Origin: Aquicoccus sp. G2-2
GTDB lineage: Bacteria > Pseudomonadota > Alphaproteobacteria > Rhodobacterales > Rhodobacteraceae
DNA length: 64,000 nucleotides
Direction: 5' to 3'
NCBI RefSeq assembly: GCF_034555965.1
Contig: NZ_JAYDCK010000003.1
Span: forward strand, 868,001 to 932,000
This document shows positions 17,263 to 25,881 of the stretch, in pieces. Under the pieces are notes generated by a model. That model saw nothing but the letters and a program-made list of their open reading frames with translations. It was not told where the DNA came from and did not search any database. The position numbers and the translations under genes were made by a program. Each line of letters begins with the position of its first letter. The first letter of the stretch is position 1.

Positions 17263-18009
17263 TCAGCGCACCGCCTCGATCGGGCCATCGGCGCGGCCAT
17301 GGATGAATTGGTCGAGATACGGATCGCCGCTATCGTCCATCTTGCCGACCGGGCCGGTCCATTTGATCACGCCGTCATGCAGCATGGCGACATTGTCGGC
17401 AATCGCGCGCACGGAAGACATGTCATGGGTGATGGTCATCGCGGTGGCGCCCATTTCGGTGACAATCTCGCGGATCAGTTCGTTGATCACGCCAGCCATG
17501 ATCGGGTCGAGCCCGGTGGTGGGTTCGTCAAAGAAGATGATTTCCGGCTCGGCGGCGATGGCGCGGGCAAGGCCGACACGCTTTTGCATCCCGCCAGAGA
17601 GCTCTGCCGGGAACAGATCGGCGGTTTCGGGTTTGAGGCCGACGCGGCGCAACTTGTCGATGGCAATCTCGCGAGCTTCTTCCCTTGGGCGTTTGAGAGA
17701 GCCGCGCAGCAGGCGGAAGGCGACATTTTGCCAGACCGGCAGCGAATCAAACAACGCGCCGCCCTGAAACAACATGCCGAAGCGGGCAAGGAAAGCATCG
17801 CGGTCTGTTTGCTGATCGCCCGGTTTTTCGACGGTGATGGTGCCGCTGTCGGGGTGGATTAACCCGAGCACGCATTTCAGCAGCACCGATTTGCCGGTGC
17901 CGGAGCCGCCGATGATCACCATGGACGAGCCTTTGGCGATGCTGAGATCAACGCCTTGCAAGACGCGCTTTGGGCCGAAGGCTTTATGGACATCGGTGAG
18001 GGTGATCAT
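17263..18009 (-). CDS. mlaF: ABC transporter ATP-binding protein, MlaF type
   Basis: The 248-residue ATPase powers a phospholipid ABC transporter at the inner membrane. The Walker A motif is GGSGTGKSVL, the signature is ELSGGMQKR and the Walker B segment is IIFFDEPTTGLDP, with the switch His in THD. The M in LSGGM and the long C-terminal extension after the H-loop (PVGKMDDSGDPYLDQFIHG) are typical of MlaF/Ttg2A. MlaE lies upstream, 133 bp away. No MCE (mlaD) gene is adjacent in the window. Confidence 0.92.
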   Translation of the reverse strand: MITLTDVHKAFGPKRVLQGVDLSIAKGSSMVIIGGSGTGKSVLLKCVLGLIHPDSGTITVEKPGDQQTDRDAFLARFGMLFQGGALFDSLPVWQNVAFRLLRGSLKRPREEAREIAIDKLRRVGLKPETADLFPAELSGGMQKRVGLARAIAAEPEIIFFDEPTTGLDPIMAGVINELIREIVTEMGATAMTITHDMSSVRAIADNVAMLHDGVIKWTGPVGKMDDSGDPYLDQFIHGRADGPIEAVR

Positions 18010-18142
18010 CGGGTGGGGTGCCTTGTCGAAGTCAAGCGTTGCGTTCGCGCGGGATCAAGGTCGCAGGCCGCCGCGCATCGCCGCCGCGTGCGTCGGCAAT
18101 GCGCAGCTTGTGCAACGCCGGGTTTATGATTGCTTGCCTGTG

Positions 18143-18925
18143 TCATGCGGAAAAGAACAATTCGGTGAGCAGGTAGTTGGAGGCAAGGATCATCACGCTT
18201 GCCGCGACTACGGCGGTTTTGGTGGCGCGGCCAACACCCTGAGCGCCACGGCCGGAATTCATCCCGTAAAAGCACCCCATGCTGGCCACGATGAAGCCGA
18301 ACACGGCGCCTTTGATCATGCCGGAGATGACATCCCACGGCTGAAGAAAATCGGCCGTATTCTTGAGATAGGCGGCGGCGTTGAAATCAAGCCGGGTAAT
18401 GCCGACGAGATAACCGCCCATTATGCCGATGGAATCGCCCGCGCCGACCAGAAGTGGCACCGCCAGCGTTGCAGCAAGCACGCGTGGCAAGGTGAGGTAT
18501 TTCATCGGGTTGGTGGAAAGCGTGACCAGCGCATCAATCTGTTCGGTGACTTTCATGGTGCCGATCTCGGCGGCGATGGAGGAGGCGACGCGCGCCGCGA
18601 CCATCAACCCGCCCAGCACCGGGCCAAGCTCGCGCGCCATGCCGATGGCGACGATCGAGGGCACCACCGCTTCGGCGCTGAACCGCGCGCCGCCGGCATA
18701 GATTTGCAGCGCGAGGGCACCACCGGTGAAAAGGGCGGTGAGGCCGACGACAGGCAGTGAAAGCCAGCCAATTTGCAGCAGCGCGTTCAGAAATTCGCGG
18801 CCATAAAAGGGCGGGCGAAAAAGATGGCTGACGGTTTCACTGGCAAAGAGCGTGACGCGGCCAATCACCGCCAGCAGGGCGAGCACGGTGCGCCCCAGCG
18901 AGGCGAGAGGTGCGCTCAGGCTCAT
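18143..18925 (-). CDS. mlaE: ABC transporter permease, MlaE type
   Basis: MlaE is the membrane permease partner of MlaF in retrograde phospholipid transport. The 260-residue protein has an N-terminal amphipathic segment and about five membrane helices. The MlaE core signature [14 protein letters not shown] is present, together with [18 protein letters not shown]. Its start overlaps the alr stop by 4 bp, so alr-mlaE-mlaF are probably cotranscribed. The 133-bp gap before mlaF is longer than usual for this pair and shows no gene. Confidence 0.93.
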   Translation of the reverse strand: MSLSAPLASLGRTVLALLAVIGRVTLFASETVSHLFRPPFYGREFLNALLQIGWLSLPVVGLTALFTGGALALQIYAGGARFSAEAVVPSIVAIGMARELGPVLGGLMVAARVASSIAAEIGTMKVTEQIDALVTLSTNPMKYLTLPRVLAATLAVPLLVGAGDSIGIMGGYLVGITRLDFNAAAYLKNTADFLQPWDVISGMIKGAVFGFIVASMGCFYGMNSGRGAQGVGRATKTAVVAASVMILASNYLLTELFFSA

Positions 18926-19959
18926 CCGCCGATGTAGCGCCGCGTGTAACGGGCACCCAGCGAGGTGAGGATTTCATAACCGATGGTGCCTGCGGCATCG
19001 GCCAGCGTATCGACCGGCTGCTCGGGGCCGATGATGTCGAGTGTTGCCGGTTGCTCCGTCAGATGTGTGACATCAACGGTGATAAGATCCATCGAGACGC
19101 GGCCCAATATCGGGCAGGGGGTTTCGCCATAATAAAGCGTGCCAACCGACGACAGCACCCGCGGCAAGCCATCTGCATACCCTGCCGAGACGGTGGCCAC
19201 CCGCGTCGGGGCAGAGGCAGTGAAGGTATTCGAGTAGCCCACGGTTTCGCCCGGTTCTAACTTGCGCGTCTGGATCACCGGCAATGACAATTGGATTACG
19301 GGTGAGGCCAGATCGAACGGATGGCCGCCATAAAGCCCGATGCCGGGGCGGGCTATATCGAAATGATAATCCTTGCCCAGCAGAAGGCCACCGGTGGCGG
19401 AGAGCGAGCGGGGGACGTTGATCCCATCCGTCAGGTCGTGGAACTGGCGCAACTGGGCGCGGTTCATCTCGTGGCTGGGTTCATCGGCGCAGGCAAGATG
19501 CGACATCACCATGTTGGGTTTTTGTCCAAGGATGATTTCGGCCAGCCCGGCCCATTCACCGGCTTCCATGCCAAGCCGGTTCATGCCGGTATCAAGCTGA
19601 ACGCCAAACGGGGTGTTGGGCAGCGCTTCAATATGGCGGAGCAGCTGTTCGGCGGAATTGATGATCGGGGTAAGGGAAAGATCGCCAATCATATCGGCAT
19701 CCCCCGGCATGTGGCCGGACATGACGTTGATTTCCGGCCCCGGCCCGAGAGCATCCCGCAGGGCAGCCCCCTCTTCAGCCAGCGCGACAAAGAAACGCCG
19801 CGCACCAGCGTGGGCCAGTGCGCGCGCCACGCGCGCAGCGCCCAGCCCGTAACCGTCGGCTTTCACGACGGCGCCGGTTTCTGCGTTGGAGAGTGCATCG
19901 AGACTGCGCCAGTTGGTTACCAGTGCGTCAAGGTCGATGGAGAGGATTGCTGTGGCCAT
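18922..19959 (-). CDS. alr: Alanine racemase
   Basis: The 345-residue PLP enzyme makes D-alanine for peptidoglycan. The PLP-binding lysine is in [10 protein letters not shown] near residue 33 and the second catalytic base is the tyrosine in [10 protein letters not shown]. The C-terminal beta domain contains [13 protein letters not shown], another family hallmark. The start [17 protein letters not shown] fits homologues. It lies 58 bp after dnaB on the same strand and overlaps mlaE by 4 bp. Confidence 0.95.
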   Translation of the reverse strand: MATAILSIDLDALVTNWRSLDALSNAETGAVVKADGYGLGAARVARALAHAGARRFFVALAEEGAALRDALGPGPEINVMSGHMPGDADMIGDLSLTPIINSAEQLLRHIEALPNTPFGVQLDTGMNRLGMEAGEWAGLAEIILGQKPNMVMSHLACADEPSHEMNRAQLRQFHDLTDGINVPRSLSATGGLLLGKDYHFDIARPGIGLYGGHPFDLASPVIQLSLPVIQTRKLEPGETVGYSNTFTASAPTRVATVSAGYADGLPRVLSSVGTLYYGETPCPILGRVSMDLITVDVTHLTEQPATLDIIGPEQPVDTLADAAGTIGYEILTSLGARYTRRYIGG

Positions 19960-20017
19960 GCGGGGTTCTTGCCATGGATATGGGCGGGGTCAAGGGGAAA
20001 GCGCGGGCGGCCCCCGT

Positions 20018-21505
20018 TCAGAACTCCTGTTCGCCGGATTGCTGCCACGGTTTGACGAGATTGCCGAAGCGGGTGAACTCGGCCTCGAAGGAAAGCTCGA
20101 TGGTGCCGATCGGGCCGTGGCGCTGCTTGCCGATGATCACTTCGGCCTTGCCATGCAGGCGCGACATACGCTCTTGCCATTCGGCCATTTCATCGAGCCG
20201 TTCATCGGAGGGTTTTTCGCGCTCGGCATAATATTCCTCGCGGAAAACGAACATCACCACGTCGGCGTCCTGCTCGATAGAGCCGGATTCGCGCAGATCG
20301 GAAAGCTGCGGGCGTTTGTCATCGCGGCTTTCGACTTGGCGGGAAAGCTGTGAAAGCGCGATGACGGGGATATTGAGTTCCTTGGCGATGGCTTTCAATC
20401 CCATGGAAATCTCGCCAATCTCTTGCACCCGGTTGTCGGACATGCCGCGCACCAGTTGCAGGTAATCGACGATCAACAGGTCAAGTCCGTGGGTGCGCTT
20501 GAGCCTGCGGGCGCGCGCCGCAAGCTGGGCAATCGGGATGGCGGCGGTATCGTCGATATAGAGCGGGCAGGATTCAAGCTCTTTGGCGGCCTCGACGAAG
20601 CGGCGGAACTCGGTCTCGTCCATGTCGCCCTGACGAATCTTGTGGCTGGAGATTTCCGAGGCTTCGGCGAGGATACGCCCGGCGAGCTGTTCGGCGCTCA
20701 TCTCGAGCGAGAAGAACCCCACGACGCCCCCTTCGACCGCGCCTTCGGAGCCATCGGGCTTTTGCCCACGGCGGTAGGATTTGGCGACGTTGAAGGCAAT
20801 GTTGGTGGCCAGCGATGTTTTGCCCATGGAGGGGCGCCCGGCAAGGATCAGCAGGTCCGATTTATGCAAACCGCCAAGTTTGTGATCGAGATCGGCCAGA
20901 TCGGTGGCGATACCGGCCAGCCCGCCTTCGCGCTGATAGGCGGCATTGGCGACGTTGACCGCATCGGTGACAGCCTTGAGGAAGCTTTGAAAGCCGGATT
21001 CGCTTTGGCCTTGTTCGGCCAGTTGATAAAGCGCCTGTTCCGCCTCGACGATCTGTTCCTTGGGTTCGGACGCGACATCGACCTTGGAGGCCTTGGTGGA
21101 GATGTCGCGGCCAAGTTGGATGAGATCGCGCCGGATCGCCAGATCATAGATCATCTGCGCATAATCACGCACCGCGAAGGCCGAAATCGCGGCCCCGGCA
21201 AGCCGGGCGAGATAGGCCGGGCCGCCAAGTTCCTTGAGACCGTCATCATCCTCGAAAAAAGCCTTCAGAGTGACGGGCGAGGCGAGATTGTTCTTGGCGA
21301 TACGGGCGGCGGCGGTCTCGAATATGCGTGAATGGACCGGGTCGTAGAAATGCTGTGGCCCGATGATGGAGGCAACCCGATCATAGATGTCGTTATTGGT
21401 CAGCAAGGCACCGAGAAGCTGCTGCTCTGCCTCGATCGAGTGCGGCATGGTTTCGGGCGCTTCGATCTCGGCGCCGGTCGGATTGAAAGCTGCGATTTCG
21501 TTCAT
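20018..21505 (-). CDS. dnaB: Replicative DNA helicase
   Basis: DnaB is the hexameric helicase that unwinds DNA at the replication fork. The N-terminal helical domain (SIEAEQQLLGALLTNND) is followed by a linker and a RecA-like ATPase with Walker A AGRPSMGKTS and Walker B LLIVDYLQLV. I chose the ATG at 21505 (MNEIAAFNPTG), preceded by GAGTGGAC, over the in-frame ATG at 21538, because homologues start with MNEI. No intein is present. Length is 495 residues. Confidence 0.96.
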   Translation of the reverse strand: MNEIAAFNPTGAEIEAPETMPHSIEAEQQLLGALLTNNDIYDRVASIIGPQHFYDPVHSRIFETAAARIAKNNLASPVTLKAFFEDDDGLKELGGPAYLARLAGAAISAFAVRDYAQMIYDLAIRRDLIQLGRDISTKASKVDVASEPKEQIVEAEQALYQLAEQGQSESGFQSFLKAVTDAVNVANAAYQREGGLAGIATDLADLDHKLGGLHKSDLLILAGRPSMGKTSLATNIAFNVAKSYRRGQKPDGSEGAVEGGVVGFFSLEMSAEQLAGRILAEASEISSHKIRQGDMDETEFRRFVEAAKELESCPLYIDDTAAIPIAQLAARARRLKRTHGLDLLIVDYLQLVRGMSDNRVQEIGEISMGLKAIAKELNIPVIALSQLSRQVESRDDKRPQLSDLRESGSIEQDADVVMFVFREEYYAEREKPSDERLDEMAEWQERMSRLHGKAEVIIGKQRHGPIGTIELSFEAEFTRFGNLVKPWQQSGEQEF

Positions 21506-21586
21506 TTGTCCACTCTGAAGATTCCCCACCGTTGGCATAGCGGACGGACCGTAGCCGGGGCAAATTGTATGTTCTTGTGAATTATC

Positions 21587-21595
21587 TGTGGATAA
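21587..21595 (-). promoter_or_regulatory. Perfect DnaA box upstream of dnaB
   Basis: The minus strand reads TTATCCACA, the consensus DnaA box, 82 bp upstream of the dnaB start and in the same orientation. No second perfect box was seen nearby, so this does not look like an origin. It could allow DnaA to regulate dnaB. The remainder of the 317-bp spacer 21506-21822 contains no gene. Confidence 0.5.
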
Positions 21596-21775
21596 GCCCG
21601 TGCCACCTTATATTGACGTGTTTTGGGGTGCAGCGTCAAGATATTGTGGCTTGGGGCGGGGGGTGACGGAGGTGACGTAGCGGAACGCGCCCTGTCTCAT
21701 TCGACGGGCTTATGAATCTGGTTTTGGGATAGAAAATGCGCTGAATAAAAACAGGGTTCGAGGGAAAGGTCGGCG

Positions 21776-21799
21776 CAAAACGCCGGGGTGAACCCCGGC
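21776..21799 (-). terminator. Intrinsic terminator after pyrE
   Basis: On the minus strand, GCCGGGGT and ACCCCGGC (positions 799-792 and 789-782) form a perfect 8-bp stem with a tiny loop. A short GTTTTG run follows. It begins 24 bp after the pyrE stop codon and should end that transcript before dnaB. Confidence 0.65.
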
Positions 21800-21822
21800 C
21801 TGCGCGGTGGGCATGCGGGCGG

Positions 21823-22503
21823 TCAGCCGGGTTTGTTGGCGTCCTGCCACTTGCGCGGATCGCTGAGGAAGGCTTCGACACCGCTTAGTGTTTCGGGGTC
21901 GAACGCGCTTTGGGTGCGGGCCTCTTCAAGCACGTCCCACCAGGTGCAGAGATGGTGCAGGGTGATGCCGTGATCGCCGAGCGTTTTCTCGGTTTCAGGG
22001 AAGATGCCGTAGTAAAAGATCACCGCCGTATGGCCGCAGGTGGCACCGGTTTCGCGGATTGCATCGACGAAAGAAAGTTTTGAGCCGCCATCGGTGGTGA
22101 GATCTTCAACCAGCAGCACGCGCTGGCCTTCGGTCATCGCGCCTTCGATGCGGGCGTTGCGCCCGTAACCTTTGGGTTTCTTGCGCACATAGGTCATCGG
22201 CAAAGCCATGCGTTCGGCCACCAGTGCCGCGAAAGGGATGCCCGCGGTTTCACCGCCCGCGATATTGTCGAACGCTTCGAACCCGGCGTTGCGCATGACG
22301 GTGACGGTCAGAAAATCCATCAGGGTGGCGCGGATGCGCGGGAAGGAGATCAGCTTGCGGCAATCGATATAGGTTGGGCTGGGCAGACCGGAAGCCAGCG
22401 TGAACGGTTCGCGCGCGTTGAAATGGACGGCTTCGATTTCAAGCAGCATCCGAGCAGTGAGGCGGGCGATTTCTTTTTGTGTGGGGTAGGCGGAGGGAAT
22501 CAT
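21823..22503 (-). CDS. pyrE: Orotate phosphoribosyltransferase
   Basis: The 226-residue enzyme transfers phosphoribose from PRPP to orotate in pyrimidine synthesis. The PRPP-binding motif [13 protein letters not shown] is clear, and the flexible catalytic loop around [17 protein letters not shown] carries the conserved lysines. The start [17 protein letters not shown] was chosen because the open frame upstream of it is only the shadow of pyrC. It follows pyrC with an 85-bp spacer that carries a hairpin element. Confidence 0.95.
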   Translation of the reverse strand: MIPSAYPTQKEIARLTARMLLEIEAVHFNAREPFTLASGLPSPTYIDCRKLISFPRIRATLMDFLTVTVMRNAGFEAFDNIAGGETAGIPFAALVAERMALPMTYVRKKPKGYGRNARIEGAMTEGQRVLLVEDLTTDGGSKLSFVDAIRETGATCGHTAVIFYYGIFPETEKTLGDHGITLHHLCTWWDVLEEARTQSAFDPETLSGVEAFLSDPRKWQDANKPG

Positions 22504-22536
22504 TTTCGAACCTTTATGCGGATTTGGGCGGTGGGT

Positions 22537-22586
22537 GCGAGGGGCCAGCCCCTCGCGCTCCCCGGGATATTTGGGGCAAAATGAAG
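22537..22586 (-). repeat. Stop-codon-linked intra-operon element, copy 1
   Basis: On the minus strand the element begins CTTCATTTTGCCCC exactly two bases after the pyrC stop codon. It continues through AAATATCCCGGGG and ends in a 9-bp perfect hairpin (GCGAGGGGC / GCCCCTCGC). The same layout, also two bases after a TGA, follows the MoxR gene at 31078-31125. There is no T-run, so it is not a classical terminator. It lies between two genes that should be cotranscribed. Confidence 0.75.
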
Positions 22587-22588
22587 GA

Positions 22589-23625
22589 TCAGAGGACGCT
22601 CCAGTAGACCGGAAAACCCGGATCGAAGACGGTGACGGGGCCATCCGTGGTCTCAACGTGTGCCGGGAAGGCGGTAGGTTGGTCGGATTTGGTGAGGGTG
22701 AGTGTGGCTTCATTCGTGGGCAGGCCGTAGAACGTGGGGCCGTTGAGCGAGGCGAAGGCTTCGAGCTTGTCCAATGCGTTCTCCTCCTCGAACACATGCG
22801 CGAGAAGCGGCATGGTGTTGGTGGCGGTGAAACACCCGGCGCAACCGCAGGCGGTTTCCTTCAGGGCATCGGTATGCGGGGCGCTGTCGGTGCCGAGAAA
22901 AAGCGCGCATCGCCGGATGTGGCAGCGGCGCGCAGGGCGAGGCGGTGGGATTCGCGCTTGGCGATGGGCAGGCAGTAGTAATGCGGGCGGATGCCGCCCT
23001 TGAAGAGCGCGTTGCGGTTGATGATCAGGTGATGCGTGGTGATGGTGGCGGCGAGGTCGTTGGGCGCGGATTTGACGTAATCCACGCCGTTGCTGGTGGT
23101 CAGATGTTCCATGATCACGCGCAGGCCGGGGGTGGCGCGGCGGATCGGGTCGAGCACGGTTTCGATAAACACCGCTTCGCGGTCGAAGATGTCGACCGCC
23201 GGATCGGTCACTTCGCCATGGACACAGAGCGGGCAGCCGATTTCGGCCATCTTTTCGAGCACCGGGCGAACGCGGTCAAAATCGGTGACGCCTGAGGCCG
23301 AATTGGTGGTCGCACCTGCCGGGTAAAGTTTGACAGCCGCGATCAGGCCGGAGCCATGGGCGGCGGCCAGATCGTTTGGGTCGGTTTGCTCGGTCAGGTA
23401 AAGCGTCATCAGCGGGGTGAAAGCGGTGCCTTCGGGCAGCGCCGCCAAGATGCGGGCGCGGTATGCGACCGCATCGGCGCCGGTGACAACGGGCGGCACC
23501 AGATTGGGCATGATGATGGCGCGCGCGAAATGGCGCGTGGTTTCGGGCAGCACGGCGCGCAGCATCGCGCCATCGCGCAGATGCAGGTGCCAGTCATCGG
23601 GGCGGTGGAGCGTCAGCTTTGTCAT
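22589..23625 (-). CDS. pyrC: Dihydroorotase, frameshifted
   Basis: PyrC closes carbamoyl aspartate to dihydroorotate in pyrimidine synthesis. The start [19 protein letters not shown] has the HxH metal ligands, and [15 protein letters not shown] carries the modified lysine. The frame breaks near 22896: the sequence gives GDARFF then SAPTA, whereas one added base gives [14 protein letters not shown], with the catalytic Asp, and continues in frame to the true stop at 22589 ([12 protein letters not shown]). The break follows a five-T run. In this state the protein would lose its last 100 residues or so. Since pyrE follows directly and pyrC is essential without uracil, I think it is a sequencing error. 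Confidence 0.9.
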
Positions 23626-23667
23626 GCATTGGCGCTTAGCCGAAAAGTGCCGTGCTTTCCAGAGGAC

Positions 23668-24630
23668 TCAGGCGCGAAGTGGCGGAATGACAATATTGCC
23701 GTCTTCGGCCTCGCGTTCGAGCTGTTTCAGGCGGCGCGCAAAACGCGGAGCATTCTTCATACGTGCCAGCACGTTGCGGCAAACCATGGTGGAGAGCCAT
23801 GGCCGGTCCTGCCGGTCGGTCTCGGACAGGATGGCGCGCAGGTAAGGCGGGTGGTTACGGCGCACACGCATCAGACGGGAAAACTGTTCGGTATCGAGGG
23901 TGCCGGATTCGGCCATTTTCAGCAATGCGCCCAGAAGGTCGAGTTCGATCAGTTGGGATTGGATCGAGGTGCCCATGAAGCGCAGGCGGAACTTTTCCAC
24001 GTTGCAGCGGGTGAAGAGAGCGGCGTGCATCGCGTCAAGCTCAACTCGCGGGTCGTAAAGGATGAAAGCATCCTGTGCGGCATCAAGCATATCGGGGGCG
24101 TAACCGTAGCGATCAGTGAAGGATGTGCGGCGCATGTGCGTGAAGCGGTCATCCCATTCCGTAATGCGCGGGTCGAGTGTGGCTTGGGGCTGAATTGCCA
24201 GCACGGTCGCACCCGGAGAGGCGACGGAAAAGGCCGCCGCCGCATACCCACAAGGGCCAGCGCCATAAAAGAGAACGGTATCGAATTCCTCAAAAAAGCC
24301 ATCGTCGATCAGTTGGTCGAAATAGCCGTAAACCGCCGGGTCGCGGAACCATGTATCACCCTTTGAGATAACCGAGAGTGAAGACCAGCCATGAGTTTTG
24401 ACCATTTCCCAACCCAGAGGGCGGGCGTCGTCAGAAAGGGCGTGTATGCCTTCGGCGGTCTCAAAGCTGACCAGCAGGGTGGAACCAGCGTCGATAAAGG
24501 TGGAAAGATGGCGACGCCCGAGCGGTTGAAAATGGCCGTGCGCCTCGGCGATATCGGCAAGCCGGGTGAGCCATTCAGCCTTGTCTTTCCCGCCAAGCGG
24601 GGTGTTGAAGATATCGGGCGTGTCCTGCAT
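23668..24630 (-). CDS. Conserved protein labelled PAPS reductase in relatives; function unclear
   Basis: The 320-residue protein is cytoplasmic, with no signal peptide or membrane helix. I recall near-identical roseobacter proteins being called phosphoadenosine phosphosulfate reductase. However, the SGGKDS-type PP-loop of that family is not visible, so I do not assert that activity. Conserved-looking stretches are DTWFRDPAVYGYFDQLIDDGFFEEF, FYGAGPCGYAAAAFS and a TEWDDRF motif. The alternation of FYGAGPCGYAA with VLAIQPQATLDPR suggests a Rossmann-like or alpha/beta-hydrolase-like strand-turn. It precedes the glycosyltransferase/sulfotransferase cluster region on the same strand but is separated from it by 130 bp. 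Confidence 0.6.
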   Translation of the reverse strand: MQDTPDIFNTPLGGKDKAEWLTRLADIAEAHGHFQPLGRRHLSTFIDAGSTLLVSFETAEGIHALSDDARPLGWEMVKTHGWSSLSVISKGDTWFRDPAVYGYFDQLIDDGFFEEFDTVLFYGAGPCGYAAAAFSVASPGATVLAIQPQATLDPRITEWDDRFTHMRRTSFTDRYGYAPDMLDAAQDAFILYDPRVELDAMHAALFTRCNVEKFRLRFMGTSIQSQLIELDLLGALLKMAESGTLDTEQFSRLMRVRRNHPPYLRAILSETDRQDRPWLSTMVCRNVLARMKNAPRFARRLKQLEREAEDGNIVIPPLRA

Positions 24631-24763
24631 CAATTAATTTCGCCTTGGGTTATCGGGCGAGAAGCCCCGTCCGTTCCTTGTTTTGGCGAGAGATAGGCGG
24701 GGAATCGGGCAAAATTGAGAAGAATACGTGGGCAATTGAGGCGGTTGGCGGCGGCGGTGAGGT

Positions 24764-25873
24764 TCAGGTTTCGGGGAGATTGGCGTGATGGGTCAGAAAG
24801 CGCGCCGCCTGTTGTGAAACCGGGCGTGAGGGCGGTGTTTGCAGCAGGCGCCCATAGAGCGCGCGGAAGCGTTCATCCCGCAGCAGATCGAGAAAGCGGG
24901 CCTTGCGCCAGGCCACGGCGCGGGTGTGCAGATCGCAAAGCGTGGGATCGGCGCGCAGGGCTTTGAGGCGCGCGGCGCGGGCGGCGGAAAGGGCCATGAT
25001 GGTGCTGTCTTCCTCGATCATGTAGTTGCGCTCAACCCAGTAATCGACGTCAAGCATATGGGCGTCGTGAACGGCCCGGCCACGGTCGGCTTTGACGATG
25101 AAATTCTCCATGCTGCCAAGCGGGTAATGGTTGAGCTGGGCAAGCGCGAAATTGGGTTGGCCGTAATTGGAGAATATCCGGCCGGTGCGGAATTTCGGCG
25201 GCAATTCGCGGCCTTCGCCATCGAACCAGCGGGCATCGGCGAGCCTTGCATGATCCGGCGCGCGGGGGCGGTGGACGCCGAGCTTGCCGTAGCTGCCATC
25301 GTTGCGAAACAGGGTTTTGAACATCGCGGCGCGCCATGGCCAATGGATCAATGCGGGCGCGGCGTGGGTGAAGGTTTCCAGCACGGGCTTATCCTCGAAC
25401 CGGGCGAGCCCCATGGAGCCAAAGAGACGCCAGGTAAGTGTGATTGCCGTGGCCTCTGGCAGGGCGGAGAGCAGTGCGGGAATCGTATGGTTGCCGACGT
25501 GGATATTGATGAATTCATCGGCGTCGAGCATGATGATCCAATCGGCGTTCTTGACCAGCTCATGATTGTCGGCCCGCTTCATCGCGGTGAATTGAATGCC
25601 GCCTTTATCATAGGGACCATCGTTGCGGATATGGGTGAGCTGGCCAAGCGCCTCGAGCCGGTCAAGCAGCGTGTCGGTGCCATCATCGCAGTCATTCGAG
25701 AACACCAGAAAATCAGTGATCCCTGCCGCCTGATGATGGGCGAGCCATTCCAGCAGGTAGGCAGCTTCGTTACGGACGGTGAGGACAGCGAGGATTTTCA
25801 ATTGTTTACCACGGCCTGTTGAAATCGGCGGCCTTGCGGCAAGCCCAGTAGGGGTAGCAAAGGGGCCAGACAT
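24764..25873 (-). CDS. Glycosyltransferase, GT92/GT2-like
   Basis: The 369-residue protein has the roseobacter glycosyltransferase pattern. It opens with VLTVRNEAAYLLEWLAHH, followed by FSNDCDDGTDTLLDRL and the metal-binding DADEF motif (WIIMLDADEFINIHVG). The acceptor is unknown. No membrane helix is seen, so it should act on the cytoplasmic face. A HYPLGSMENFIVKADRGR segment near residue 265 is shared with the two related genes upstream. It is the last of four same-strand genes (24764-29936) with very short gaps, likely one operon making or decorating a surface glycan. Confidence 0.82.
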   Translation of the reverse strand: MSGPFATPTGLAARPPISTGRGKQLKILAVLTVRNEAAYLLEWLAHHQAAGITDFLVFSNDCDDGTDTLLDRLEALGQLTHIRNDGPYDKGGIQFTAMKRADNHELVKNADWIIMLDADEFINIHVGNHTIPALLSALPEATAITLTWRLFGSMGLARFEDKPVLETFTHAAPALIHWPWRAAMFKTLFRNDGSYGKLGVHRPRAPDHARLADARWFDGEGRELPPKFRTGRIFSNYGQPNFALAQLNHYPLGSMENFIVKADRGRAVHDAHMLDVDYWVERNYMIEEDSTIMALSAARAARLKALRADPTLCDLHTRAVAWRKARFLDLLRDERFRALYGRLLQTPPSRPVSQQAARFLTHHANLPET

Positions 25874-25881
25874 GATCCATC

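Noticed and set aside
17090-17767. Plus-strand open frame starting in repeat copy A and covering mlaF
   Set aside because: Beyond the conserved core the frame is antisense to mlaF and has no protein character.
22504-22797. N-terminal extension of pyrE
   Set aside because: It overlaps the pyrC coding region and the hairpin element and looks like a shadow.
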